Assembly (NCBI GenBank): GCA_003247575.1
Contig: QJZC01000024.1
Location: forward strand, 1-64,000
Reading direction: 5' to 3'
Origin: Pseudomonadota bacterium
GTDB taxonomy: Bacteria > Myxococcota_A > UBA9160 > SZUA-336
Length of the DNA stretch: 64,000 bases
Both the position numbers and the translations under genes were made by a program. This document shows positions 16,300 through 25,385 of this stretch, one piece after another; position 1 is the first letter of the stretch; every line of letters begins with the position of its first letter. The notes beneath the pieces are model-generated. The model was not told where the DNA came from. It was given only the letters and a program-made list of their open reading frames with translations, and made no database searches.

Positions 16300-17283
16300 T
16301 CAGTAGTCGATCAGCTCACGCAGCTCGAACAGGATGCGGTCTGCGCTCGGCATGTAATGACTCTCCAATGTGTATGGAAATGGCGTGTCGAATCCGCCAA
16401 GGCGGCGCAAGGGTGCCTCGAGATAGGGGAACACCACGTCCTGAACCCCTGCCACGAGCTCGGCACCGAAGCCACACGTTTGCGGCGCCTCGTGCACCAC
16501 CAGCAGTCGGCCCGTGCGTGTCACGGAGCGCTCGACCGTGGCACTGTCATACGGTGCGAGACTCGCTAGATCGATCACCTCGATGTCGTAGCCCTCCCCT
16601 TCCGCCAAGGCCGCCGCCTCGAGACAAATGGGAACCATCGCTCCCCACGCGACCAAGGTCGCGTCCTCGCCGTGACGCATCGTCCAGGCACGATCCAACG
16701 GCACAGTGTAGTACTCGAGCGGAACATCGCCTTGGCTCGCGCGATAGATGCGCTTGGGCTCGAAGAAGATCACCGGATCCGGGCACTCGAGCGCTGCGAG
16801 CAGCAAGCCCTTCGCCATGTAGGGATTGGACGGAAACACCACGCGCAAGCCTGGTGTGTGGACGAAGTGCGCCTCTGGGCTCTGCGAGTGGTAGTGGCCC
16901 CCTCGAATGCCGCCACCGTACGGGGTACGCACGACGACCTTGGGTGCGTACTGAGCGCCCGACCGATATCGGTACTTGGCGAGCTCGTTCACGATCTGGT
17001 CGATTGCGGGAAAGATGAAGTCGGCGAACTGAATCTCGATGATCGGCTCCAGGCCGCCGAGCGCCATGCCGACGGCCATGCCCGCGATCCCCGCTTCTGC
17101 CAAGGGAGCATCCATGACGCGCTCGACGCCGTACTTCTCCTGCAAACCCGCAGTGACTCGAAAGACTCCACCGAAATGCCCGACATCCTCGCCCAGGATC
17201 ACGGCGTTCGTCTCGCGTTCGAGGTACAGATCGAGCGCCTGATTGAGCGCTCCGATCATGTTCATCGACTTCGACTCGGACAT
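16300..17283 (-). CDS. bkdA2: Branched-chain 2-oxoacid dehydrogenase E1 beta
   Basis: 327 residues; the transketolase-type pyrimidine-binding domain opens ALNQALDLYLERETNAVILGEDVG and contains EAGIAGMAVGMALGGLEPIIEIQFADF. The C-terminal transketolase domain includes EVIDLASLAPYDSATVERSV. With E1alpha it forms the alpha2-beta2 thiamine-diphosphate decarboxylase. The ATG at 17281-17283 overlaps the E1alpha stop by one base (TGATG). Confidence 0.92.
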   Translation of the reverse strand: MSESKSMNMIGALNQALDLYLERETNAVILGEDVGHFGGVFRVTAGLQEKYGVERVMDAPLAEAGIAGMAVGMALGGLEPIIEIQFADFIFPAIDQIVNELAKYRYRSGAQYAPKVVVRTPYGGGIRGGHYHSQSPEAHFVHTPGLRVVFPSNPYMAKGLLLAALECPDPVIFFEPKRIYRASQGDVPLEYYTVPLDRAWTMRHGEDATLVAWGAMVPICLEAAALAEGEGYDIEVIDLASLAPYDSATVERSVTRTGRLLVVHEAPQTCGFGAELVAGVQDVVFPYLEAPLRRLGGFDTPFPYTLESHYMPSADRILFELRELIDY

Positions 17284-18434
17284 CAGGGTACCTCGTGTGC
17301 GTCCGGCTCTCGCACACGCAGATAGGCGAGGTAACGATCTCGCTGCCGCCTGAGCTGCAGGCCGGGATCTCGCAGCACGTCCTGAAACAAGGTCTCGAGC
17401 GGCGGGGGCGGCCACGCCTCGCACGCAGTCACGAGCGCCGAGATCCGCGCTTCACAGCTCTCGCGCCAGGCGCGCTCGTCCTCCTCTGAGAAGAGTCCCC
17501 GCCAGCGCGCATGTGCCGTGAGCCGCTCGAGCGGATCGAGGGCGCGCCAGCGCTCCGGCTCGTCTGCCGATCGATAGACCGATGGATCGTCTGCCGTGGA
17601 GTGAGCACCGATCCGGTAGGTGAGCGCTTCGACCAAGGTCGGACCCCCGCCCCCGCGGGCGCGCTCGACAGCCTGCCCCATGGCATTGATGACGGCCAGG
17701 AAGTCATTGCCGTCGATGCGGATGCCCGGGAATCCGTAGCCGGACGCTCGGATCGCGAGGCTCTCCGATGCGGTCTGCTGGGACTCCGGCGTCGAGATCG
17801 CATAGCCGTTGTTCCGGATGACGAAGACACACGGAGTCCGGAAAACCCCCGCGAAGTTGAGCGCGGTATGAAAGTCCCCCTGCGAAGCGGTGCCTTCCCC
17901 CAGGAACGCGAGGGGCACCTGTGCCGTGCCCCGAAGACGCGAGGCGTAGCCGAACCCGCACGCATGCGGAAGCTGGGTTCCGACGGGACTGCTGATCGAT
18001 GGAACCGCCCAGTCCCGAAAACAGAAGTGGATCGGCATCTGACGTCCCTTGTTGACATCTTGGCCGTTTCCGATCAGCTGATTCATCAGCATCTCGAGCG
18101 GAACCCCTCGCCACAGCAGCGCACCCAGCTCCCGATACGTCAGGAAGATGGGGTCGTCATCCCGCAAGCAGTAGGCGGCACCGATCGTGGTCGCCTCCTC
18201 GCCAGTGCTCGTCATGTAGAACCCGAGCCGACCCTGGCGCTGGAGCTTGAGGAAGCGCTGGTCGATGACGCGATTGAGCCAGAGTGTCTGCAGCACCCGC
18301 ACGACATCTGCATCGTCGATCAGCTCGCGGTACTCGGGATCGCAGCTGCCGTCAGCGTTCAAGATCGCAAACGGAACTTCGGGGAACTCCGCCTTCGTAG
18401 CCCCGACCGAGGCCGTGTCTGCGCTACCGCTCAT
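17283..18434 (-). CDS. bkdA1: Branched-chain 2-oxoacid dehydrogenase E1 alpha
   Basis: 383 residues. The thiamine-diphosphate/Mg site reads LGEGTASQGDFHTALNFAG through VIRNNGYAIS. RIGAHSTADDPSVYRS is the phosphorylation-loop region typical of branched-chain rather than pyruvate E1alpha, which is the reason for the branched-chain call. It decarboxylates the 2-oxoacid and reductively acylates the lipoyl group of E2. In branched-chain oxidation or iso-fatty-acid primer supply, the products are isobutyryl-, isovaleryl- and 2-methylbutyryl-CoA. Six bases separate it from the OsmC gene. Confidence 0.92.
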   Translation of the reverse strand: MSGSADTASVGATKAEFPEVPFAILNADGSCDPEYRELIDDADVVRVLQTLWLNRVIDQRFLKLQRQGRLGFYMTSTGEEATTIGAAYCLRDDDPIFLTYRELGALLWRGVPLEMLMNQLIGNGQDVNKGRQMPIHFCFRDWAVPSISSPVGTQLPHACGFGYASRLRGTAQVPLAFLGEGTASQGDFHTALNFAGVFRTPCVFVIRNNGYAISTPESQQTASESLAIRASGYGFPGIRIDGNDFLAVINAMGQAVERARGGGGPTLVEALTYRIGAHSTADDPSVYRSADEPERWRALDPLERLTAHARWRGLFSEEDERAWRESCEARISALVTACEAWPPPPLETLFQDVLRDPGLQLRRQRDRYLAYLRVREPDAHEVP

Positions 18435-18440
18435 CGACCT

Positions 18441-18875
18441 TCACTCCTCGATCACGGTCACATCGAGCGCGATCGGAGTCGCGAGCGAGGCCGAGACCGG
18501 ACAGCTCTGCTCTGCTTTGCGCAGCAATCGTTCCGCTCGATCCGTGCGCGAGCCCCCGGGCACGCGCAACGTCGCGCGCAACTCGATGGAGGTGAAGCGC
18601 AAGCGGCCTTCGACCCGATCCAACGTGCCGCGAGCCTCGCAACAGAGCTCGCGCCATTCGAGCGACGAGGCGCGAGCACTCGCCCGGAACGACAGGCTGA
18701 AGCAGTCCGCGACCGCCGCCAATAACAGGCCCTCGGGTGACCAGCGATTGCCAGGACCGTCAAACTCGGCCGGTGGGGCACTCTCGAGCTCGGTCACCCC
18801 AACCGAAGACAACCGAACGAAGCCCTCAGGAAGAGAGCGCGCATCGATCGAGTAGACGTGCGGAAACTCCTTCAC
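18441..18875 (-). CDS. OsmC/Ohr-family thiol peroxidase
   Basis: 144 residues with the two family cysteines: C58 in AAVADCFSLSF and C125 in AEQSCPVSASL. OsmC and Ohr proteins reduce organic hydroperoxides with these cysteines and are re-reduced by dihydrolipoamide on E2 subunits. Here it is the first gene of an operon that encodes a lipoylated E2, which matches that chemistry well. The EGLLLAAVADCF helix confirms the fold. The catalytic Arg is less clear; R21 is a candidate. Confidence 0.82.
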   Translation of the reverse strand: MKEFPHVYSIDARSLPEGFVRLSSVGVTELESAPPAEFDGPGNRWSPEGLLLAAVADCFSLSFRASARASSLEWRELCCEARGTLDRVEGRLRFTSIELRATLRVPGGSRTDRAERLLRKAEQSCPVSASLATPIALDVTVIEE

Positions 18876-19092
18876 TCAACTGATTCTAGCAGCTCAAAGA
18901 GATCCGGCCCGCGTTCCGCCCCGAGCCAGCCGACACGACCGGGTAGCTGTCACATTCTCCGTATTCGACTACACTCTGGAAGACTGAACGGCTTCCGAAG
19001 GCACCCTTCTGGTAGGCGCAGGACGGGTCGGCTGGGGAAAACCGGGCGGACTCGTCGAATCGGCGCAGGACCGCCTCTGTTCCGGAGGCGAC

Positions 19093-19638
19093 GTGACCAC
19101 AGAGATGCTGCAACGGGAATGGCGCACGCTCCATCGGGAGCCAGTCCCCGATCTGCTGCGAGCCCTCGAGGAACTCGTACTCGCGCAAGACCGAGTCATC
19201 CACATCGGTACGGATGCGCAGAAGGTCGACAAGCGGATCGACTTCGTTACGTGTGTCGTCGTACTCACACCTGGCAAGGGTGGGCGCGTCTTCTACACAC
19301 GCATTCGCAAGCCTCGCGAAGAGGTACGCAGCCTACGCCAGAAGCTGTTCACCGAAGCTTGGCTGAGCGTGGAAACAGCGATGGCCATCGAGCCCTCGAT
19401 TCCGAGCACGCTCCCGATCGTCGTACACCTCGACGTCAATCCAGACAAGAAGTGGGCGAGTTCGCGACACATCAACGAGGTGGTCGGGCTGGTCATGGGT
19501 CAGGGGTTCGAGGTGCTCTTCAAGCCCGACGCCTGGGCCGCCAGCCATACCGCAGACCACGTCGTGAAGAACAAGCACCACACCGGCCAGCTATCGGCGC
19601 GAGGGCCCGCCCCCGCCCGATCCACGGGGCGCCGCTAG
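19093..19638 (+). CDS. YkuK-like (DUF458) RNase H-fold protein
   Basis: 181 residues. HIGTDAQKVD, FVTCVVVLTPGKGGRVFY, VHLDVNPDKKW and LFKPDAWAASHTADHVVK match the DUF458/YkuK family, which has an RNase H-like fold with acidic residues in the expected strands. The biochemical role of the family is unknown to me. The start is GTG with GGAGG five bases upstream. It diverges from the OsmC operon across 217 bases. The last 20 residues are basic and low-complexity. Confidence 0.75.
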   Translation: MTTEMLQREWRTLHREPVPDLLRALEELVLAQDRVIHIGTDAQKVDKRIDFVTCVVVLTPGKGGRVFYTRIRKPREEVRSLRQKLFTEAWLSVETAMAIEPSIPSTLPIVVHLDVNPDKKWASSRHINEVVGLVMGQGFEVLFKPDAWAASHTADHVVKNKHHTGQLSARGPAPARSTGRR

Positions 19639-19848
19639 AATTCACAAATATAAGAATATTCAGCTCAGGACAGCCTAAGGTAAACTTTTTGTGCCAAACC
19701 TCCTACGGAGTGCGACCAATCGTCACCTTTGGCGCTAGAGATCGGTATGATGTAGCTGGAGCTGTATTTGAGCTTGCGGCTTCGGCTCGCGGCGACTGAA
19801 GGTTTGTGGATCGCGCGGGCCAAATCGACGTGTGCGGACCCCCTCTTC
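19639..19848. other. AT-rich intergenic stretch upstream of an AraC regulator
   Basis: The first 55 or so bases (CACAAATATAAGAATATTC and onward) are much richer in A and T than anything around them. No gene, strong hairpin or well-spaced promoter is evident. It may hold the AraC promoter or be a remnant of transferred DNA. Confidence 0.4.
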
Positions 19849-20859
19849 ATGTCTAAGTCGACCATGTCCATGCGTGTGATTCGTCCCTTCCTGGAAGCGA
19901 TCAGGGACAAGGGCGTACCCGGCCGCATGCTGCGCTTCCTCGAGGCTGCCGACCCCGATGCGCGCATGTCCGCTTCCACCGCGTTCGCCATGCTCGAGGA
20001 TGCGGTCTGCATCACGCAAGACGTGGATCTTGGACTGCGGGCGGCTCTGCGGACCGAACCCGGCGACTATGCTGCGCTCGAGTACGTTGCGGCATCGAGC
20101 CGATCGGTCGAAGAAGCCCTCGTAGCGCTCGAGCGCTACATCTTCTTGGCTTGGGACGGAGCCCGCCCAAGCTATCTGCGCGAGGCGGGGCGCGTCTATG
20201 TCGAGTACTTCCACCCGTCAGAATCAGTGTGTCGCGCTGCGGTCGACTATGCGCTCGCACTGTCCTACCTGAGCCATAGCCGTTGGGTCGGAGGCGACAC
20301 CTCCCAGTGGGAGGTCTGGTTTCCCTATCCTCTCCCAGAGAGCACGAAGGTTCATTGCGAGGTGTTCGACCCCAAGATGCAGATGCGTTTCGGCGCGTCG
20401 CGCAGCGCTTTCATCATTCCAGAATCCGACCTCGCGAAGCCGCTCCGAACTGCGGATCCCAAGCTCAAGGAACTGCTGATACGCTACGTCGAGGATCGCT
20501 TCGGTTCGCGCGCACCGGAGGCGTCGCTCATAGCGCGCGTCAGCTCGATGATCCTGCAAGAGCTGAACGGTGGAAACCCGGCAGCGGATCCGATCGCGGT
20601 CAAGCTCGGGGTCAGCCGACGCACCTTGACCCGTCGGCTCGAGGAGGAGGGAACCAGCTTCAAACGCCTGCTGAGCGACGTACGCTGCGCCATGGCGGTG
20701 CGCTACCTGATCGTGGATCGCCTCAGCATCTCCGACGTCGTCAAGCGGCTCGGGTACTCCGAGCCGGCCGCCTTCCACAAGGCTTTCAAGCGCTGGCTCG
20801 GCGTCACTCCCATCGAATATATACGCCAGCATCGACAGCTCTCCCAACACCGGCTTTGA
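19849..20859 (+). CDS. AraC-family transcriptional regulator (arabinose-binding-domain type)
   Basis: About 336 residues. The N-terminal 200 residues match the ligand-binding domain found in OruR/ArgR-like regulators (ALRTEPGDYAALEYVAASSRSVEEALVALERY). The C-terminal AraC domain has both helix-turn-helix units (AVKLGVSRRTLTRRLEEEG and ISDVVKRLGYSEPAAFHKAFKRWLG). The ATG at 19849 is preferred over a TTG at 19768; a further ATG lies at 19864. It sits 29 bases before the phosphopantetheinyl transferase on the same strand, so the two may be co-transcribed. Confidence 0.85.
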   Translation: MSKSTMSMRVIRPFLEAIRDKGVPGRMLRFLEAADPDARMSASTAFAMLEDAVCITQDVDLGLRAALRTEPGDYAALEYVAASSRSVEEALVALERYIFLAWDGARPSYLREAGRVYVEYFHPSESVCRAAVDYALALSYLSHSRWVGGDTSQWEVWFPYPLPESTKVHCEVFDPKMQMRFGASRSAFIIPESDLAKPLRTADPKLKELLIRYVEDRFGSRAPEASLIARVSSMILQELNGGNPAADPIAVKLGVSRRTLTRRLEEEGTSFKRLLSDVRCAMAVRYLIVDRLSISDVVKRLGYSEPAAFHKAFKRWLGVTPIEYIRQHRQLSQHRL

Positions 20860-20888
20860 GCTACGCTGCGCATCACCTGCGGGAGCTG

Positions 20889-21659
20889 ATGCGCCCCGAG
20901 GTCCACGTGTGGCTGGCTCGTCCCGGAGCGATTCGGGACGCCGAGTTGCTCGATGCCTATCGAGCGCTGCTCACGGACGAAGAGCGCGCACGCGGCGATC
21001 GGTTCCGTTTTCGACGCCACGGCGATCAGTTTCTGATTACGCGCGCTCTCGTGCGGACGCGTCTGTCGTACTACTTCGATGTCCCGGCGGAGGACTGGCG
21101 CTTCGAGCCCGGTGCACACGGACGTCCCGAGATCAGCCGCCCGGCCCCGGACGAGATTCACGCACTCGATGGGATCAGCTTCAACCTCTCCCATACAGAG
21201 GGGTTGATCGCCTGCTCGCTAAGCTTCGGCAGGGTCATCGGGTGCGATGTAGAAGACCTCGAGCGGCGCGTGGGGAGCAGCGAGATCGCGAATCGCTTCT
21301 TTGCACCCGGCGAGCGACGTGCCCTGGATGCGGCACCCGCCGCTCAGCGAACCCGGCGCTTCCTCGAGTTCTGGACCTTGAAGGAAGCCTATCTGAAGGC
21401 GTGCGGAACCGGCCTGAGCACCCCGCTCGAGTCGTTCACATTCGAGCTCGGGCCACCCTGCCAGGAGACGGCTAGGCGCACGATTCGAGTTCGCTTCGAC
21501 GGAATCGACGACGACCCCCGTAGCTGGACGTTCGACCTGCTCCATCCCGATCCGGCTCACGTACTTGCGATCGCGTACGCGTCGCCCACTCGCGCCCCGA
21601 TCCTCGTACGAGAGTGCATTCCGCTGCTCTCGGAGGATCCCCGCCCCGAACCCGCGTAG
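20889..21659 (+). CDS. 4'-phosphopantetheinyl transferase, Sfp type
   Basis: 256 residues. The Sfp-family motifs are complete: FNLSHTEG (98-105), IGCDVEDLERR with D120 and E122 as magnesium ligands, and FWTLKEAYLKACG with E166. It transfers phosphopantetheine from CoA to the serine of carrier domains. The length places it with Sfp/Gsp-type enzymes that serve non-ribosomal peptide or polyketide synthases rather than AcpS, so the synthetase at the right edge of the window is a likely client. GGGAGCTG precedes the ATG. Confidence 0.9.
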   Translation: MRPEVHVWLARPGAIRDAELLDAYRALLTDEERARGDRFRFRRHGDQFLITRALVRTRLSYYFDVPAEDWRFEPGAHGRPEISRPAPDEIHALDGISFNLSHTEGLIACSLSFGRVIGCDVEDLERRVGSSEIANRFFAPGERRALDAAPAAQRTRRFLEFWTLKEAYLKACGTGLSTPLESFTFELGPPCQETARRTIRVRFDGIDDDPRSWTFDLLHPDPAHVLAIAYASPTRAPILVRECIPLLSEDPRPEPA

Positions 21660-21663
21660 CACG

Positions 21664-22701
21664 CTAGCCGAACAGCTCTCGGTTCGCTCTGGGGAGAAAG
21701 CACAGGCCGATCACTGCGTTGAACACCACGAAGAACGTATGCATCACCAGACTGAAGATCCCCACCTCCGGAAAATCGGGGAAGAGCACCTGCCAGAGGA
21801 CTAGGGCACCAGCATGGAACGGCAGCGGGATCGCCGCGGCCAGAAAGATCACAGGCAAGAATGCCAACAGCTCGCCAAAGCGCACGTCTACATTGAATAG
21901 GGACAGCGAGATCGAGTAGACGACGACCGCCAGCACCAGATTGGGTGCCTTGATCGCGATCACGATCAGATAGTTGCGCAGGCGAGCGCGCCGTAGCGCG
22001 AGGAAGACCGGGCGCTCGCGCAAGCTCGCCAGAAACGCCAGACGCGGCGTGCGGCCCTCGGCAAAGAACCACAGGTGAACGCCGGCATAGACGGCCGCAA
22101 CGCCGAAGACAGCAGGCAAGATCAGGTCCAGAGGCAGTGCACCGGGCAAGGACGACGCCTGTCGGATGCGATCGAAGTTGAGCACGGTTCCGAGCGCCGA
22201 GAAGCTCAGGAGCTGGTACAGCTCGGCGATCGCGATCAGCACCATGCTGGAGCCGACCTCCCAGCCAGGTACTCCATTGCGCCGCTTCAAGTACAGGGCC
22301 ATTGCGCCCTTACCCACCTGCTCGTTCAGGATCGCCAGGATATAGGAGCTCGCTCGCACCGGCAGAATATCCGCGTACCTGACCGGAGCGTTGAACCATC
22401 GCACTACGGTGGTCACCGCGAAGGCGTCGATCATGAAGAACACGCAGGAGTACGGAATCATGGTCATCAGCCACAAGGCCCAGTCTGCGTCTGCGAAGAA
22501 GCGCGCGATGTACTCCACCGCAGAAACCCCCTCGCTCGAAGCACGCGAGGCGATCTTGGCGTATGCGCTGTAGAAGCAGGCGGCGGCCAGCAGCCATGGA
22601 ATCAGCCTCAATACGGGCGAGTGCGCCGCTCGAGCGCCAGCCTCTGGCGTCGGCGTCTCGCGATCCACCGCCTGCTCCCCGGCTTCGATCTGCTCGCTCA
22701 T
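21664..22701 (-). CDS. Polytopic membrane protein, possibly flippase-like
   Basis: About 345 residues with roughly eight membrane helices. The arrangement, with SSYILAILNEQVGKGAMALYLKRRNG between helices, recalls the lysylphosphatidylglycerol synthase transmembrane/UPF0104 group, but no decisive motif is present. The ATG overlaps the stop of the upstream epimerase-like gene (ATGA), so the two are an operon. It converges with the phosphopantetheinyl transferase; only four bases separate the stops. Confidence 0.6.
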   Translation of the reverse strand: MSEQIEAGEQAVDRETPTPEAGARAAHSPVLRLIPWLLAAACFYSAYAKIASRASSEGVSAVEYIARFFADADWALWLMTMIPYSCVFFMIDAFAVTTVVRWFNAPVRYADILPVRASSYILAILNEQVGKGAMALYLKRRNGVPGWEVGSSMVLIAIAELYQLLSFSALGTVLNFDRIRQASSLPGALPLDLILPAVFGVAAVYAGVHLWFFAEGRTPRLAFLASLRERPVFLALRRARLRNYLIVIAIKAPNLVLAVVVYSISLSLFNVDVRFGELLAFLPVIFLAAAIPLPFHAGALVLWQVLFPDFPEVGIFSLVMHTFFVVFNAVIGLCFLPRANRELFG

Positions 22702-23612
22702 GTCGCCTTCTCCCTGTCGATCATCTCCTGCAGCATGGCGTCGACAGTCGTCAATTCCAAACCGAGTGCACTGGCGCCCGGTGCAGGATCGACATCGTGC
22801 GAGTCCATGATCACATCCAGCGCATCGCTGGAGAAGCCTGGCCCGAAGACGAGGGTGCGGAGCCGTAGCACCCATCGGAGGAGAGCTACGGGCACGGGGC
22901 TGGGTCGTGGATCGACCGAACGACCGGCGACGCGCGCCGCCCGCTCGACCAGTGACCGGTAGGGCAAGCTCTCGGGTCCGACGAGGTCGAGCAGGCGGTC
23001 GTCGGCAACTCCGGGTCGGCAGGCCGCGAGCGCGCCTCGCGCCAGATCCATGACCGCCAGTGGCTGCTGACGTGTACGTCCTCCACCCAGCAACGCGGGC
23101 TTGGCGCGAGAGATCTCGCGCCGCAGAGCCGCTTCGCCCTCGGTCCCCTCACCGAGAATCAGCGGAGCCCGCAAGATCGTATAGGCGATCCCGCCCGCAG
23201 CAACCTGCGCCTCAGCCGCCCCCTTGCTCGCGTAGTAACCATTGCGTGAGCTTGCATCCGCACCAATCGCGCTCACGAGTACTAGCTTGCGAACATTTGC
23301 CCGCTGCGACGCCCGCACGACAGCCTCGACGGGCACCAGGTTGGCATCGCGATAGGTCGACCCGGGACGCTCGACCAGCACACCGGGCAGGTGGATGACG
23401 CTCTGGCACCCGTGGAGCGCCTCTTCGAGTCGCTGCGTTTCGCGGTAGTCCAGGATCTCGACTCGCTCCAAGTCATCGCGACCCGGCAGCTCGGCTGCCG
23501 CGCGTTCCGAACGCACACATGCGACGACCCTCTGGCCCGTTTCCTGCGCAAACCGGAGCAAAGCACAGCCGACCGCGGAGTTCGCACCCGTGACGCAGAT
23601 GAGATCCGACAT
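22698..23612 (-). CDS. NmrA/epimerase-like NAD(P)-binding protein
   Basis: 304 residues, extended short-chain dehydrogenase type. The cofactor motif is VTGANSAVGCALL (GxxxxxG) at residues 7-19. VSAIGADASSRNGYYASKGAAE holds the YxxxK pair, and ILRAPLILGEGTEGE is a typical NmrA/complex I assembly-like strand. It could be a sugar epimerase, a quinone-related reductase or a redox sensor; the short form favours NmrA-like. AGGGGG lies before the ATG. Its stop overlaps the start of the membrane protein. Confidence 0.75.
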   Translation of the reverse strand: MSDLICVTGANSAVGCALLRFAQETGQRVVACVRSERAAAELPGRDDLERVEILDYRETQRLEEALHGCQSVIHLPGVLVERPGSTYRDANLVPVEAVVRASQRANVRKLVLVSAIGADASSRNGYYASKGAAEAQVAAGGIAYTILRAPLILGEGTEGEAALRREISRAKPALLGGGRTRQQPLAVMDLARGALAACRPGVADDRLLDLVGPESLPYRSLVERAARVAGRSVDPRPSPVPVALLRWVLRLRTLVFGPGFSSDALDVIMDSHDVDPAPGASALGLELTTVDAMLQEMIDREKAT

Positions 23613-23716
23613 GTGCCCCCTATATTACGTGTGCCGGCTCACCTGAGGGCGCCCGGGGCCGAAGAAGTTCTCCGCACGAAGCTCCGATGCGACTGGCGCG
23701 TTGGAAACGTAGAACA

Positions 23717-23745
23717 GTGGCAGCCCCGCTGACGGCTGGTAGCCT
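23717..23745 (+). promoter_or_regulatory. Candidate promoter of the hydrolase-membrane gene
   Basis: GTGGCA (23717-23722), 17-base spacer, TAGCCT (23740-23745), then seven bases to the ATG. The match is moderate; if real, the mRNA is leaderless. Confidence 0.25.
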
Positions 23746-23752
23746 GAATGCG

Positions 23753-25354
23753 ATGCGGTGGTCTTACGTCGGGGCAACCTTCCTGCTGCTCGTGTCACTC
23801 GCAGCTATTCGTTCCCAGCTGAGCACACTCGCTTACTCGACCGTCGAGATCGAAGCGGGTGTCCCCGCACTCGTGCTCGCACCCGAAGCCACCGAAGACC
23901 AGGCCCGTGGGGTCCCATCGATCGTTCTGCTGCACGACCTGGGGGGGGACACGGCAAGCCTGCGCACCCTCGCCGGCCGGCTCGCGGGGGCGGGCTACGG
24001 CGTCGTCGTACCCCAACTTCGCGGTCACCAGGCAAACCGCCACCCGCTTGCCGCTCGAACGTTTGAGCAGGTCTCGAAGAACTGGCAGCAGGATGTGGAA
24101 GCCGCCGTGCTGTACGCGCGCTCGCGCGCTGGATTCGATCCGGACGCGGTCGCCATCGGCGGCTACGGCGCGGGCGCGACTGCAGCCCTCGAATACGCGA
24201 GCTCCGACCCGTCGGTGGCCGCGACAGTCGCCATCTCGGGCGTGGGTCCCCGCGTGGGGCCGTACCCACCCCCCAACGTCTTGGCCATCTGGGCTTCGGG
24301 AGACTCGTCGGAGCTGCGTGAGCAGATCCGCAGGGCAGGCGCCGAACGCGCCAACCTGAAGCAGGTCGTGGTCGACCGAGTGTATGGGGAGCTCGAACGG
24401 GGCACCGGCCTCAAGCTGACCGAGGTCGGGGCGCTCGGGAGCACCTCCTTGTTGCACGCTGCCGAAACCGGCACGCGCGTCCTCGACTGGCTGCAGCGGA
24501 TCCTGCCGGCGCGCGGCGATTCCGAGGGCGAGGATCGCGCTCCCACCTACCTGATGGCCTGGACATTCACTGCCCTCGTGGCGCTCGTTTGGCTACTCGT
24601 CGGACTCGCGCGTGCGCTGCCGGGACGACCCGCTGCCGGGGAACCCGCAGTAGAGTCCGCCGGCAATTCGGTCGCGACGAGCTGCGCGGGGGTCGCGCTC
24701 GCTGCGGCACTCGGATGTCTCGCATTGTCGCTCCATACCGCGGCGGGCGGCGGCTGGATCGACTTCCTGCCACTTCAGGGCGCGCGAGACGTGGTCGGCG
24801 CCTGGCTCATCGCGGGGGTCGCGCTGCACGGATGTCGCGCACTGCGCGAGACGCGATCTTCACCGCTCGTTGAGCCGGCCGAAGAGCTTGGCAGCTCGTC
24901 GCTGATGGGAATCTGGAACGGCACAGAGACGGGCTCGGCACTCCTGCTCTTCCTCCCTATCCTCACCATCGGAGGAGTGGTGCTGGAGCCTTGGGTGACG
25001 ACCGCACTCCCTACCCACCGGCTGCTGCCCGCAGTCACGGCGGCGATCCTGTTGCTGCCCTTGTTCACCGCACTCGAGTGCGAGCTCCGCCGCGGACCTC
25101 CTGTGCGCGCGCTGGCCGTATCGGCGCTCTCACGGGTGCTGCTCCTCGGAGCACTGGCAACGAGCTGCGCCGTAGGTCTGTTCGAGCTACCCGCGAGCGA
25201 TCTGGTGTGGCGTTGCGCTGCGATCTTCATCGCATTCGAGCTGCTCGCGTACGCTGTGCAGCACAAGGGCCAGCGCCCGTGGACCTTCGCCCTGACACAG
25301 TCTCTGTGGCTGGGCTGGATGTTCGCCGCAGTCGCACCGGTCACCTATCTCTAG
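23753..25354 (+). CDS. Alpha/beta hydrolase fused to a multi-helix membrane domain
   Basis: 533 residues: an N-terminal membrane anchor (about 5-20), an exported-side alpha/beta hydrolase domain (about 50-250), then some eight membrane helices to the end. The hydrolase shows VLLHDLGGDTASLRTLAGRLA and the nucleophile-elbow position GGYGAGAT, where the usual Ser of GxSxG is replaced by Ala, so it may be catalytically dead. No family known to me has exactly this order. The start ATG at 23753 avoids 22 basic residues from an upstream ATG at 23687. Confidence 0.65.
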   Translation: MRWSYVGATFLLLVSLAAIRSQLSTLAYSTVEIEAGVPALVLAPEATEDQARGVPSIVLLHDLGGDTASLRTLAGRLAGAGYGVVVPQLRGHQANRHPLAARTFEQVSKNWQQDVEAAVLYARSRAGFDPDAVAIGGYGAGATAALEYASSDPSVAATVAISGVGPRVGPYPPPNVLAIWASGDSSELREQIRRAGAERANLKQVVVDRVYGELERGTGLKLTEVGALGSTSLLHAAETGTRVLDWLQRILPARGDSEGEDRAPTYLMAWTFTALVALVWLLVGLARALPGRPAAGEPAVESAGNSVATSCAGVALAAALGCLALSLHTAAGGGWIDFLPLQGARDVVGAWLIAGVALHGCRALRETRSSPLVEPAEELGSSSLMGIWNGTETGSALLLFLPILTIGGVVLEPWVTTALPTHRLLPAVTAAILLLPLFTALECELRRGPPVRALAVSALSRVLLLGALATSCAVGLFELPASDLVWRCAAIFIAFELLAYAVQHKGQRPWTFALTQSLWLGWMFAAVAPVTYL

Positions 25355-25385
25355 GTTCGGACTCTCTCAGGCTAGATCCAGAGCC

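Noticed and set aside
19735-19751. TTGGCG and TATGAT as a sigma-70 promoter of the AraC gene
   Set aside because: The spacing is only 11 bases, too short for a working promoter.
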